Assembly: GCF_018128905.1 (NCBI RefSeq)
Contig: NZ_CP063808.1
Span: 6,572,001 to 6,636,000, forward strand
Origin: Streptomyces sp. A2-16
Lineage (GTDB): Bacteria > Actinomycetota > Actinomycetes > Streptomycetales > Streptomycetaceae
Direction of reading: 5' to 3'
DNA: 64,000 nt
Of this stretch, positions 16,171 through 24,803 are shown piece after piece; within the stretch, counting starts at the first letter, position 1, and each line of letters starts with the position of its first letter. The notes below the pieces were generated by a model. That model searched no databases, was not told the origin of the DNA, and worked only from the letters and a program-made list of their open reading frames with translations. The position numbers and the translations under genes were made by a program.

Positions 16171-17300
16171 GCCGCCACCGCCGTCTTCCGGCCGCTGAGC
16201 ACGGCGGCGTAGTGGCCGATGAGCTGGTCGCCGACGGCCGCCCAGGTGCGTCCCTCGACCATGGCCCGCGCGGCCAGGCCGAACGAGGCACGCATCTCGG
16301 GGTCGGCCGCCAGGGACCACACCGCGTCCCGTACGGCGGCCGGGTCGCGCGGCGGGACGAGGAACCCGGTGCGGCCGTGGGCGACCAGGTCGAGCGGTCC
16401 GCCGGCGGCGGGGGCGACGACGGGCACGCCGCTTGCCATGGCCTCCTGGACGGTCTGGCAGAAGGTCTCGAAGGGCCCGGTGTGCGCGAAGACGTCGAAG
16501 GAGGCGAAGATCCGGGCCAGTTCGTCGCCCATGCGACGGCCCAGGAAGACCGCGCCCGGCAGCGCCTCCTCGAGCGAGGGCCGGCTCGGTCCGTCGCCGA
16601 CCACCACGACCTTGACGCCCTCCAGGCGGCAGGTGTCGGCGAGCAGTTCGATGTGCTTCTCGGGGGCGAGCCGGCCGACGTAGCCGACGATCATCTCGCC
16701 GTTCGGGGCGAGCTGCCGGCGCAGTGTCTCGTCGCGCAGGTCGGGGCGGAAGCGGACGGTGTCGACGCCTCGCGGCCACAGTTTGACCCGGGGCACACCG
16801 TGCGCCTCCAGATCGTTCAGGGAGGCGCTGGACGGGGCGAGGGTGAGGTCGGCGGCGGCGTGGACGGAGCGGATACGGCGCCAGGCGGCGGCTTCTCCCG
16901 CGTGCACGTAGGTGCGGGCGTATCCGGCGAGGTCGGTCTGGTAGACGGCCACGGCGGGGATGCCGAGCCGGGCGGCGGCGGCCATGCCGCGGACGCCGAG
17001 GACGAAGGGGCTGGCCAGATGGACGACGTCGGCACGGTGCTCGGCGATCGCCGCGGCCACGCGCCTGCTGGGGAGGGCGACGCGGACCTGGGGGTAGCCC
17101 GGGAGCGGGAGGGAGGGGACACGGACGACGGGGCACGGCGCGGGGGCGTCCGCGCCGGACCCGGGGCCGGACGCGGTGGCCGGCGCGACGACGAGCGGAA
17201 GGTGACCGCGATCCACGAGGTGCCGGGCGGTCTGGAGCGCGCAGTGGGCCACGCCGTTCACGTCGGGGGGAAAGGATTCGGTCACTATGACGACACGCAT
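16167..17300 (-). CDS. GT4-family glycosyltransferase (MgtA/PimB-like), first of a coupled pair
   Basis: The product has 377 residues starting at ATG 17300. It opens with MRVVIVTESFPPDVNGVAHC, the Rossmann strand and acceptor loop typical of alpha-mannosyltransferases. It contains HLASPFVLGVRG and VYQTDLAGYAR, then the donor-domain motifs YVGRLAPEKHIELL, VVVGDGPSRPSLE and EX7E in GPFETFCQTVQEAMASG. The substitution of Cys-Gln for the common Gly-Leu in that loop is also seen in GDP-mannose-dependent members. The pair with the next gene suggests two successive mannose additions, for example to phosphatidylinositol or another lipid. That order is inference. Confidence 0.87.
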   Translation of the reverse strand: MRVVIVTESFPPDVNGVAHCALQTARHLVDRGHLPLVVAPATASGPGSGADAPAPCPVVRVPSLPLPGYPQVRVALPSRRVAAAIAEHRADVVHLASPFVLGVRGMAAAARLGIPAVAVYQTDLAGYARTYVHAGEAAAWRRIRSVHAAADLTLAPSSASLNDLEAHGVPRVKLWPRGVDTVRFRPDLRDETLRRQLAPNGEMIVGYVGRLAPEKHIELLADTCRLEGVKVVVVGDGPSRPSLEEALPGAVFLGRRMGDELARIFASFDVFAHTGPFETFCQTVQEAMASGVPVVAPAAGGPLDLVAHGRTGFLVPPRDPAAVRDAVWSLAADPEMRASFGLAARAMVEGRTWAAVGDQLIGHYAAVLSGRKTAVAA

Positions 17301-17488
17301 ACGAGTGTTCTCGCCGTGCTGGACGTGGCCGCGTCAACGTGGATCTTTCCGAACGAGGAACGTCCCATGAGCGTTCCGCTGCGCACCCGGGCAGGTCAGG
17401 TCACGTCCATGCGGACCTGACCCGCGGGTCGTCCCGTGTTCATCCGGCGGGTGTGACGGGCCCCGGAGGTTCACACCCGAGGGTGGTT

Positions 17489-18907
17489 TCACATGGCTGC
17501 GGTGTCCGGTCCGATACGGCTGCGGACGGCCGTCTGGACCTCGGCCTCCTCGGCCGGATCGGCGGCCAGTCGGCGCAGCCGCTCCACGACCCGGGCGTCG
17601 CCGGTCTCGGCGTGCCGGGCGGCGATCTCGCGGGTGGTCTCCTCGCAGTCCCACAGGCATTCGACGGCGAAGCCGGTGGCGAACGAGGGATCGGTGGCGG
17701 CGAGCGCACGGGCGGCGCGGCCGCGGAGGTGGGAGGAGGCGGTCTCCCGGTAAATATGGCGCAGCACGGGCGCGGCACAGGCGATGCCCAGCCGCCCGGT
17801 GCCGTCGACAAGGGTCCACAGGGTGGGCGCGTCGGGGCCCTCGCCCCGCACGGCCTCCCGGAGGGCGGCGAGCACGAGGTCCCGGTCCTGGGCTCCGCCG
17901 AGGCAGGCGAGCACGCGGCCGGCGGCGGCGCCCAGCGGATCGGGCCGTCGGGCCCAGCCACGCGCACGGTCCACCGCGGCGATGCTGCGCATGCGTTCGA
18001 ACGAGTCGAGGGCGGCTTCCACGACGGCCGGGGAGCCGGTGGCGACGGCCAACTCGATCAGATCGAAGGCGTCGGGATCATTGCCGTCGGCGAGATAGCG
18101 CAAAGCCGTGGAGCGGGCCCCGTCGGTGCCGTCCGTGGCGGCCGCGAGGATCTCGGGCCGGTCCTCGGGGCCCGCCACGGCGGCCAGACAGCGGGCGGCG
18201 GGCACATGGAGCGCGGCACCCCGCTCGACGCCCTGCTGGGCCCATTCGAGGACGGCCTGCACGCTCCACCCCGGGCGGGGTCCGGCGGGCCGCATCTGGC
18301 GTTGCCAGAGGTCGAAACAGCCGGCCTCCTGAGCGGCACGCACACGCGTGGAGACGGATTCGCGCGGATCGTCGGCCCACAGCCGCCATGGCCGCGGTTC
18401 GAAGGCGTCCCGCACGGCGGTGGCCAGCGCGGCCTCGCCCTCGGGGTCGGTGCCGAACCGCGCAAGGACGGGTACGGCCAGGGCACGCAGACCGGCGTCG
18501 TCGTCCCGCAGCGCCAGTTCGTCCAGCGCCCAGGCCCAGTTGGAGCCCGACGCGGCGTACCTGCGCAGCAGTTCGAGCGCGTCGCGCCTGCCGTAGGAGG
18601 CGAGGTGGCCGAGGACGGCGAGGGCGAGGCCCGTGCGTGACTCCTCGTCGTCGAAGACGTCGTCCACCTCGAAGAGGTGCGCCTCGATCTCGTCCAGCTC
18701 GCCGTTCAGGTCGAGGAAGAGACGGGCGTAGTAGAGGGAGCGGTTCTCCACCTGCCAGTCGTGGCGGGGATCGCGCAGCACGCAGTGGTTGAGAGCCGCG
18801 AGCGCCTCGGCGCGCGGGGCGGTGAGCGCGTGCAGTGTGCCGTCGCCGCGGCCCCGCTGGAGCAGGCCGAGCAGCGTACCGCTGGGCGCTATGACCGGAT
18901 CGAACAT
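17489..18907 (-). CDS. HEAT-repeat-like helical protein of unknown function
   Basis: The product has 472 residues from the ATG at 18907, which follows GAGG; a GTG five codons upstream has no ribosome site. The sequence is a chain of short paired helices, including LALAVLGHLASYGRRDALELL, ALRYLADGNDPDAFDLIELA, and RAARALAATDPSFATGFAVECL, the rhythm of HEAT/armadillo-like repeats. There is no signal peptide, membrane helix or catalytic motif. It is probably a protein-binding scaffold in the cytoplasm. It is transcribed alone toward the mannosyltransferase pair. I cannot assign a partner. Confidence 0.65.
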   Translation of the reverse strand: MFDPVIAPSGTLLGLLQRGRGDGTLHALTAPRAEALAALNHCVLRDPRHDWQVENRSLYYARLFLDLNGELDEIEAHLFEVDDVFDDEESRTGLALAVLGHLASYGRRDALELLRRYAASGSNWAWALDELALRDDDAGLRALAVPVLARFGTDPEGEAALATAVRDAFEPRPWRLWADDPRESVSTRVRAAQEAGCFDLWQRQMRPAGPRPGWSVQAVLEWAQQGVERGAALHVPAARCLAAVAGPEDRPEILAAATDGTDGARSTALRYLADGNDPDAFDLIELAVATGSPAVVEAALDSFERMRSIAAVDRARGWARRPDPLGAAAGRVLACLGGAQDRDLVLAALREAVRGEGPDAPTLWTLVDGTGRLGIACAAPVLRHIYRETASSHLRGRAARALAATDPSFATGFAVECLWDCEETTREIAARHAETGDARVVERLRRLAADPAEEAEVQTAVRSRIGPDTAAM

Positions 18908-19207
18908 GGGAAACAGCCTCACATCAAGCGTCGACGCAACCGGGGACGTGCATTACCTGGCCGCGTGACAACACGTCGGGGCGCCCGCCGTTTCCTGCTT
19001 GCTGTAAGCCATCTTCCTCTGCCTCTCGTCGGTGGCCCATGCGGACCGTGTCACGGTCCGCGCGGTGCGGCATCACCTGCCCAGCCATCACGTCCGTGAA
19101 CCACGACGTCATGATGACTCGGCACTTCCATCTGCCGCGACCGAAATTTCGGCGGCCTTGTACCGCCTCCCCCGTTGTCTGTGTTTTCGCTGGTCAGAAC
19201 AGGTGTG

Positions 19208-19600
19208 TCAGTGTGCGGCGAACAATTCGAGCAGTTCTGTCCTGCCGAACATCCGGGCCGTGTCGAGGGCCGAGGGGGTGCCCTCGGCCGGATCGGCGCC
19301 GCCGTCCAGCAGGGCCTTGATGACGTCCGTGGAGCCCTTGAAGACGGCCCCGGCGAGGGGCGTCTGCCCCCGGTCGTTGACCCCGCCGGCCGCCGCTCCC
19401 CGGGCGACGAGCGCGCGTACCGCGTCGGCGTGGCCGTGGTAGGCGGCGAGCATCAGGAGCGAGTCCCCGCGGTCGTTGGTGAGGCCCGCGGGAACACCCG
19501 CGTCGACATACGCCACAAGCGCCTCGGTCTGCCCCTGGCGGGCCAGATCGAAGATCTTGGTCGCCAGCTCCACGACCTCGGGGTCGGGGGCTTCAGTCAT
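19208..19600 (-). CDS. Small ankyrin-repeat protein
   Basis: The product has 130 residues. After an N-terminal helix come about three ankyrin units: GDSLLMLAAYHGHADAVRALVARGA, then GQTPLAGAVFKGSTDVIKALLDGGAD (both ~33-residue units with the TPL.A.....G pattern), then a shorter SALDTARMFGRTELLELFA cap. There is no signal peptide. Proteins of this size are common in Streptomyces, often beside catalase genes, but no catalase is seen here. It probably acts as a cytoplasmic binding module. It is transcribed divergently from smeA across ~217 bases. Confidence 0.85.
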   Translation of the reverse strand: MTEAPDPEVVELATKIFDLARQGQTEALVAYVDAGVPAGLTNDRGDSLLMLAAYHGHADAVRALVARGAAAGGVNDRGQTPLAGAVFKGSTDVIKALLDGGADPAEGTPSALDTARMFGRTELLELFAAH

Positions 19601-19817
19601 CGGCCGGACCGCCTCTCATACAACCGTTCAGGTGAATCGCAAGGGTACTGGCTCGCGCGGCACATGACCCGAAGTGCCGGAGGTAAGGATCACTGCGGCT
19701 CTGCCAACCCAGTGAAATCCTGAGAAATTCATCCATTTGCACCTTTTGTCGTATGGATACATGCTGTGATCCTGGAAGTACTCATGGTGACTGTCCCCAC
19801 GAACCAGGAGCACCCAA

Positions 19818-20012
19818 ATGATCCTCTCCATCTCGGGCGTCGTGCTGCTCGGCATCGTCGTCTTCATCTTCTTCCGCAAGGACGGGCTCAAGGCCTCGCA
19901 CGCCCTGATCTCGGCGCTGTTCGGCTTCTACCTGGCCAGCACGGCCATCGCCCCGAGCATCAAGGCCGGCGGCGAGAGCCTGGCGAGCCTCCTCGGCGGC
20001 ATCAAGTTCTGA
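19818..20012 (+). CDS. smeA: SmeA, small membrane protein of sporulation septa
   Basis: The product has 64 residues, starting at ATG 19818 after CAGGAG. It has one N-terminal hydrophobic helix (ISGVVLLGIVVFIFF), a short basic turn (RKDG), a second moderately hydrophobic segment (HALISALFGFYLASTAIA) and a small tail. It sits 40 bases ahead of an FtsK/SpoIIIE-like gene. This pair and layout match smeA-sffA of S. coelicolor, where SmeA helps bring SffA to sporulation septa and is made late in aerial hyphae. The identification rests on size, topology and partner. The upstream 19.7-19.8 kb region is AT-rich for this genome and probably carries a developmental promoter. Confidence 0.85.
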   Translation: MILSISGVVLLGIVVFIFFRKDGLKASHALISALFGFYLASTAIAPSIKAGGESLASLLGGIKF

Positions 20013-20052
20013 CGCCGCCCCTCCCGTCCGTACGCACCTCCAGGAGACAGCA

Positions 20053-21615
20053 GTGGCCCGCCGCCCCCTCCCCCGCATCCTGAGCACAGGCAGCGCGCAG
20101 ATCGCCCGGAGCCGGGAGCTGGCCCGGACGGCGGCCGACAGCGCCACCGACGTCCTCCATCCACTGATCACGATCACCCGCGGTCTGCGCCGGCTGGCCT
20201 CGGCCGGGCGGCGCAAGTGGGCCGAGACCCCCAAGGACAGGCGCGGCCCGCTGCTCTTCCTGGTGGCCTCGGTGGTCCTGGTCGTGGCGCTCGTTCCGTA
20301 CGGCCCGCTGCTCGCCGTCATCAGCCTGATGGCGGCGGCTGCCTGGCAGGGCCGGGACCGCAGGCCGCCGGAACAGGAAGGACCGGACGAGTCGCAGACA
20401 CAGCGCCTGCAGTCGCTGTACGAAGCACTCGTCCCGTACTTCTCGGCGGCCGAGGACCCGGCCCCGCTGTACACGCACGGCGGCGAGTGGGAGCAGGCCT
20501 TCCCCGAGTACGACTTCGACGGCACCGGCCGCATCACCCATCTGCTGATCCGCTATCCGGCGTACTTCACCGACGGCGAGGCCGAGTCCCGGGCCCGCAT
20601 CGAGCAGCTGCTGCACGCCAAGTCGGGCCGCGGCCGTGAGTACCACTTCACCTGGGACGAGGAGGGCAACCAGCTCACGGTCACCGTCCTCGCCCCGCTG
20701 CCCACCGACATCGCCGCCCAGCGATTCGTCACCGCCCCGGGCGAGACGGTCCTCGGCTTCACCGACCCCACCCAGGTCCAGCGCACCCTCCCGCTCGGCT
20801 ACGGCGACGAGCAGCGCGACGTCCCGCCGGTCGTCTGGCGCACCGGCATCCGCTCCACCGAGCCGCACCTGCTGGCCCTGGGCCAGCCGGGCAGCGGCAC
20901 CTCCACGCTGCTGCGTTCGATCGCTCTCCAGGCCCTTCAGTACGGCGACGTCGTCATCCTCGAGGGCGGCGGCACCGGCGAGTACGCGTGCCTGACCGGC
21001 CGGGACGGGGTCCTGGCGGTCGAGTGCGGGCTCACCGGTGCGCTGGCCAGCCTGGAGTGGGCGGCGACCGAGACCGAGCGCCGCCTCATCGCCACCAACC
21101 GGGCCCGGCAGGCGGGGCATCCGCCGCCCGAGGACACCAAGCGTCCACTGTGGATCCTCCTCGACCGTCCGAGCGCCTTCACCCACCTGGCCGCCGCGGA
21201 CGGCCGCAAGGATCCGCAGTCCCTGCTCCAGGTCCCCCTGCGGCACGGGCGCGCGGCGAACGTCACGGTGGTGGTGGCCGATCAGTTCGACAGCGCGGAG
21301 GCGTTGAGCGATCCGGTACGACAGCACACGCGCGCGCGTGTCGTCCTGGGCCCCGCGACGGCGGAGCAACTGGAGGCCGTGCTGGGGGCGCCCCCGCAGT
21401 CGACCCCGGTCTCACAGGTGCCGCCCGGACGGGGGTACGCCCGCCTGGGCGCGGGGCCGGTCCACCGCCTCCAGGTACCGGCGACTCCGGATCCGTACGA
21501 CGACGCCACGAGCGAGGCGGACCGGCAGGCGGTGCTGGCGTTGCTTCCGGAGCGGACGACTCCGGCCGATGCGGAAGCGGTCCCCTCGGGAGCGGTGGTC
21601 GCGGAAGCGCCGTAG
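20053..21615 (+). CDS. sffA: SffA, FtsK/SpoIIIE/TraB-like protein with a degenerate P-loop
   Basis: The product has 520 residues. A GTG at 20053 follows AGGAG. A basic N-terminus leads to a hydrophobic pair (RGPLLFLVASVVLVVALVPYG and the following segment, ~65-98), then a TraB/SpoIIIE-like domain. The P-loop region is GQPGSGTST at 277-285, where Thr283 stands in place of the Lys that binds phosphate. The Walker B area reads LWILLDRPS without an adjacent Glu. Relatives pump DNA through septa; in S. coelicolor SffA is directed to sporulation septa by SmeA. The motif loss suggests weak or no ATP hydrolysis here, which is inference. Confidence 0.85.
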   Translation: MARRPLPRILSTGSAQIARSRELARTAADSATDVLHPLITITRGLRRLASAGRRKWAETPKDRRGPLLFLVASVVLVVALVPYGPLLAVISLMAAAAWQGRDRRPPEQEGPDESQTQRLQSLYEALVPYFSAAEDPAPLYTHGGEWEQAFPEYDFDGTGRITHLLIRYPAYFTDGEAESRARIEQLLHAKSGRGREYHFTWDEEGNQLTVTVLAPLPTDIAAQRFVTAPGETVLGFTDPTQVQRTLPLGYGDEQRDVPPVVWRTGIRSTEPHLLALGQPGSGTSTLLRSIALQALQYGDVVILEGGGTGEYACLTGRDGVLAVECGLTGALASLEWAATETERRLIATNRARQAGHPPPEDTKRPLWILLDRPSAFTHLAAADGRKDPQSLLQVPLRHGRAANVTVVVADQFDSAEALSDPVRQHTRARVVLGPATAEQLEAVLGAPPQSTPVSQVPPGRGYARLGAGPVHRLQVPATPDPYDDATSEADRQAVLALLPERTTPADAEAVPSGAVVAEAP

Positions 21616-21696
21616 GAGTGACGGTCGGGGCGGCTGCGGGCCGGCGAGGGCCGGTCGCGCAGCCCCCGCGCCCCTGGGCAGGTCCGGCCGGCGATC

Positions 21697-23196
21697 TCAG
21701 GCCACGAAAGTGCGCGGCGCCTCCCCGCCGCCGGACCCTCCGCTCTCCACCACCCTCGCCGCGGCGGCCAGTCGTACCGCCGCCTCCTCGGCCAGTGCGC
21801 CGCCCACCGTGAAGGGCAGGCGCACATAGCCCTCGAAGGCGCCGTCCACCCCGAAACGCGGCCCCGACGGGACGCGCACCCCCACGCGCTCGCCGACTTC
21901 GGCCAGCCGGGAGCCGGACAGCCCGCCCGCCCGCACCCACAGGGTCAGGCCGCCCTGCGGCACCTCGAACTCCCAGGAGGGCAGTTCCTTGCGCATCGCC
22001 GCCACCAGCGCGTCCCGGTTCTCCCGGGCCTGGGTCCGCCGCAGCTCCACGGCCTGCTCCCAGCCGCCCGTGCTGAACAGCCAGTTCACGGCCAGCTGCT
22101 CGAGGACCGGCGTGCCCAGGTCGGCGTAGGCCCGCGCAGCGACCAGGCTGCGGATCACGTCCGGTGCCGCCCGGACCCAGCCGATCCGCATCCCGGCCCA
22201 GAACGCCTTGCTGGCGGAGCCGACGGTGACCACCGTGGATCCGGCCGGGTCGAAGGCGCACACCGGCCGCGGCATCGAGACGTCCTCGTCCAGCCACAGC
22301 TCGGTCATCGTCTCGTCGGCGACCAGCACGGTCCCCGCGGAGCGCGCCGCCTCCACCAGCTGCCGCCGCTGGTCCTCGTCGGCCAGCGCACCGGTCGGGT
22401 TGTGGAAGTCGGCGACGACATAGGCGATCCGCGGCGCCGCGTCCCGCAGCACCTGGCGCCAGCGGTCGATGTCCCAGCCGGTCAGCCCCTCCGCCATCGC
22501 GACGGGCACGAGCCGGGCGCCCGCCTCCCGCATCAGCTGGAGGATGTTCGCGTAGGAGGGGGACTCCACCGCAATGCGCTCGCCCCGGCCCCCGAACAGA
22601 TGACAGATCGCGTCGATCGCGCCCATCGCACCGGTCGTGACCATGATCTGCTCGGGCATGGTCGGGATCCCGCGCGCGCTGTACCGCTCGGCGATCATCG
22701 CGCGCAGGGCAGGGAGACCCGCCGGGTAGTCACCGTGGGTGTGGGCGTACGGCGGCAGCTCCTCGAGGGCGCCCTGCACGGCCCGCGTCAGCCACGGCTC
22801 GGGGGCGGGCAGTGCCGCGCAGCCCAGGTCGATCATCGAGCCGAGGGCCTCGGGCGGGAGGGGTTCCAGGCCGCGCGCGGGGAGCGGGTTCCCGGCCGGT
22901 ACGGCCGTCCAGCTGCCCGCGCCGCGCCGGGACTCCAGGAAGCCCTCGGCCCGCAGCGCCTCGTAGGCCGCCGCGACGGTCGTACGGCTGACGGACAGGG
23001 AGAGGGCCAGCTCGCGTTCCGCGGGCAGCCGGGCGGCCACCGGAACTCGCCCCTCCAGGACCAGCAGCCGGATGCCGTCGGCGAGTCCTCGGTAGGCCGG
23101 CGGGCGACGCGTGCCGGGGCCGGCCGGGCGGTCCTGCTGGGAGTTGAGCAGCCGGGCGAGCTGCGCCGCACCCACCGCCGAGGTCCACTGCGCCAC
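21697..23196 (-). CDS. MocR/PdxR-type regulator: GntR domain fused to a class I aminotransferase fold
   Basis: The product has 499 residues. The N-terminal winged helix (~35-100) includes LPAERELALSLSVSRTTVAAAYEAL. The rest is a fold-type-I PLP domain with NPTG-like VVADFHNPTGALA, ADETMTELWLDE, and the PLP-lysine motif TVGSASKAFWAGMRIGWVR. Such fusions sense PLP or an amino acid and act as activators or repressors. It is divergent from a YczE-type membrane protein gene, a pairing known for this family in actinomycetes. Direct repeats at 23236 and 23256 in the shared region are the likely binding site. Confidence 0.92.
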   Translation of the reverse strand: MAQWTSAVGAAQLARLLNSQQDRPAGPGTRRPPAYRGLADGIRLLVLEGRVPVAARLPAERELALSLSVSRTTVAAAYEALRAEGFLESRRGAGSWTAVPAGNPLPARGLEPLPPEALGSMIDLGCAALPAPEPWLTRAVQGALEELPPYAHTHGDYPAGLPALRAMIAERYSARGIPTMPEQIMVTTGAMGAIDAICHLFGGRGERIAVESPSYANILQLMREAGARLVPVAMAEGLTGWDIDRWRQVLRDAAPRIAYVVADFHNPTGALADEDQRRQLVEAARSAGTVLVADETMTELWLDEDVSMPRPVCAFDPAGSTVVTVGSASKAFWAGMRIGWVRAAPDVIRSLVAARAYADLGTPVLEQLAVNWLFSTGGWEQAVELRRTQARENRDALVAAMRKELPSWEFEVPQGGLTLWVRAGGLSGSRLAEVGERVGVRVPSGPRFGVDGAFEGYVRLPFTVGGALAEEAAVRLAAAARVVESGGSGGGEAPRTFVA

Positions 23197-23235
23197 TGAA
23201 ATCAGTCCACCTTCCCCGAATTGGCCATGGATGGC

Positions 23236-23274
23236 GTGTCATCCCAAGCCACAGGGTGTCATGCATCAGGCCAC
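23236..23274. promoter_or_regulatory. Direct repeat, candidate MocR-type operator
   Basis: GTGTCAT occurs at 23236-23242 and again at 23256-23262, exactly 20 bases apart, each followed by a similar tail (CCCAAGCCAC and GCATCAGGCCAC). Two direct repeats on one DNA face, two turns apart, fit what is known of MocR/PdxR sites. The site lies between the regulator gene and the YczE-like gene and could control both. Confidence 0.55.
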
Positions 23275-23321
23275 CAGCACCACCTTCGCATCGCAGTACG
23301 ACCCCAACGGGAGGACCCGCC

Positions 23322-23975
23322 TTGTCTGCACAGAGCCGTCTCGGGCGACGGTTGATCCAGCTCTACACCGGCCTCGCCCTGTACGGAGCCAGCTCCGCGC
23401 TGCTCGTGGAGGCGGGCCTGGGCCTGGAGCCGTGGGGCGTGCTGCACCAGGGCCTGGCCGAGCTCACCGGCCTGTCGATCGGTGTCGTGTCGATCGTCGT
23501 GGGCGCGGCGGTGCTGCTCCTGTGGATCCCGTTGCGGCAGCGGCCGGGCCTCGGCACGGTCTCCAACGTCTTCGTGGTCGGCATCGCCATGGACGCCACC
23601 CTCGCCGCGGTCCCCGAGACGCACGGTCTCGCCGTACGGATCCCGCTGCTGCTGGCCGGCATCGTGCTCAACGGCGTGGCGACCGGTCTCTACATCGCCG
23701 CGAACTTCGGCCCGGGCCCCAGGGACGGCCTGATGACCGGGTTGCACCGGCGGACGGGGCGCTCGATCCGGCTGATGCGGACCGCGGTCGAAGTGGCAGT
23801 CGTGGTCACGGGGTTCGTGCTCGGCGGCACCATCGGCGCAGGAACCGTCCTCTACGCGGTGTCCATCGGCCCGCTCGCCCAGCTCTTCCTGCGCGTGTTC
23901 GCCGTCCCCCCGGCATCCGACGGCAGCACGGTCGTTGCCGAAGGGCAACCGCGGAGAGCGATACTGCGTCCGTGA
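23322..23975 (+). CDS. YczE/YyaS/YitT-like integral membrane protein
   Basis: The product has 217 residues. The start is a TTG at 23322, chosen because GGGAGG lies seven bases upstream; the frame is open further up but without a ribosome site. Five or so hydrophobic helices are visible, with LYTGLALYGASSALLVEAGLG, EPWGVLHQGLA and ANFGPGPRDGLMTGLHRR, the last being a conserved loop of the YczE family. The family is often encoded next to MocR regulators, as here. Function is not established; transport is usually supposed. The gene overlaps the GDPD gene by GTGA. Confidence 0.83.
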   Translation: MSAQSRLGRRLIQLYTGLALYGASSALLVEAGLGLEPWGVLHQGLAELTGLSIGVVSIVVGAAVLLLWIPLRQRPGLGTVSNVFVVGIAMDATLAAVPETHGLAVRIPLLLAGIVLNGVATGLYIAANFGPGPRDGLMTGLHRRTGRSIRLMRTAVEVAVVVTGFVLGGTIGAGTVLYAVSIGPLAQLFLRVFAVPPASDGSTVVAEGQPRRAILRP

Positions 23976-24739
23976 CCTCGCCGATACGCCACCCCTACCT
24001 CGACCACCCCGGTCCCATCCCCTTCGCCCACCGGGGCGGGGCCGCGGACGGCCTGGAGAACACCGCGCTCCAGTTCCGGCGGGCGATCGAGGCGGGTTAC
24101 CGGTACCTGGAGACCGACGTCCACGCCACCGCGGACGGCAAGCTGGTCGCCTTCCACGACGACACCCTGGACCGGGTGACCGACGGGGCGGGCCGGATAG
24201 CGGAGCTGCCCTGGGCGCGGGTACGGCACGCGCGCGTGGCCGGCAAGGAGCCGGTGCCACTCTTCGAGGAACTCCTGGAGGCCTTTCCCGAAGCGCGCTG
24301 GAACGTCGACGTCAAGGCCGAGCCGGCCCTCCAGCCGCTCCTGGACCTGGTCGAGCGCACCGGCTCCTGGGACCGCATCTGCGTCGGCTCCTTCTCCGAG
24401 GCGCGGGTGATGCGCGCCCAGCGGCTGGCCGGACCGCGCCTGGCGACCTCGTACGGCACCCGGGGCGTGCTGAACCTCCGGCTGCGGTCCTGGGGAGTCC
24501 CGGCGGCGCTGCGCCGCTCGGCCGTCGCCGCCCAGGTGCCCGAGGCCCAGTCCGGCATCCAGGTGGTCGACCACCGCTTCGTGCGCACCGCCCACGCGCG
24601 CGGGCTGCAGGTGCACGTGTGGACCGTCAACGAACCCGATCGCATGCACCGGCTTCTGGACCTGGGAGTCGATGGCATCATGACCGATCACATCGACACA
24701 CTGCGCAAGGTCATGGAGGACCGGGGCGTCTGGGTCTGA
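23972..24739 (+). CDS. Glycerophosphodiester phosphodiesterase family protein
   Basis: The product has 255 residues from the GTG at 23972, coupled to the upstream stop. The GDPD TIM-barrel motifs are present: FAHRGGAADGLENT (HR and E-N pair), YLETDVHATADGKLVAFHDDTLDRVT (E-x-D and HD residues), WNVDVKAE near residue 110 and VHVWTVNEPD with GVDGIMTDH at the end. These supply the metal site and catalytic histidines. No signal peptide is seen, so it is a cytoplasmic enzyme that splits glycerophosphodiesters into glycerol 3-phosphate and an alcohol. It probably belongs to one transcript with the YczE-like gene. Confidence 0.93.
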   Translation: MTSPIRHPYLDHPGPIPFAHRGGAADGLENTALQFRRAIEAGYRYLETDVHATADGKLVAFHDDTLDRVTDGAGRIAELPWARVRHARVAGKEPVPLFEELLEAFPEARWNVDVKAEPALQPLLDLVERTGSWDRICVGSFSEARVMRAQRLAGPRLATSYGTRGVLNLRLRSWGVPAALRRSAVAAQVPEAQSGIQVVDHRFVRTAHARGLQVHVWTVNEPDRMHRLLDLGVDGIMTDHIDTLRKVMEDRGVWV

Positions 24740-24803
24740 CCACGACCGGCCCGCCCGTCCCCCGGGCCGCGCACGGCACCTTCACGGGGAAGCGAGGGCA
24801 CGG

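Noticed and set aside
18924..19112. 62-codon minus-strand frame beside the HEAT-like gene
   Set aside because: No ribosome site, no hydrophobic or repeated pattern, and codon use unlike a Streptomyces gene.
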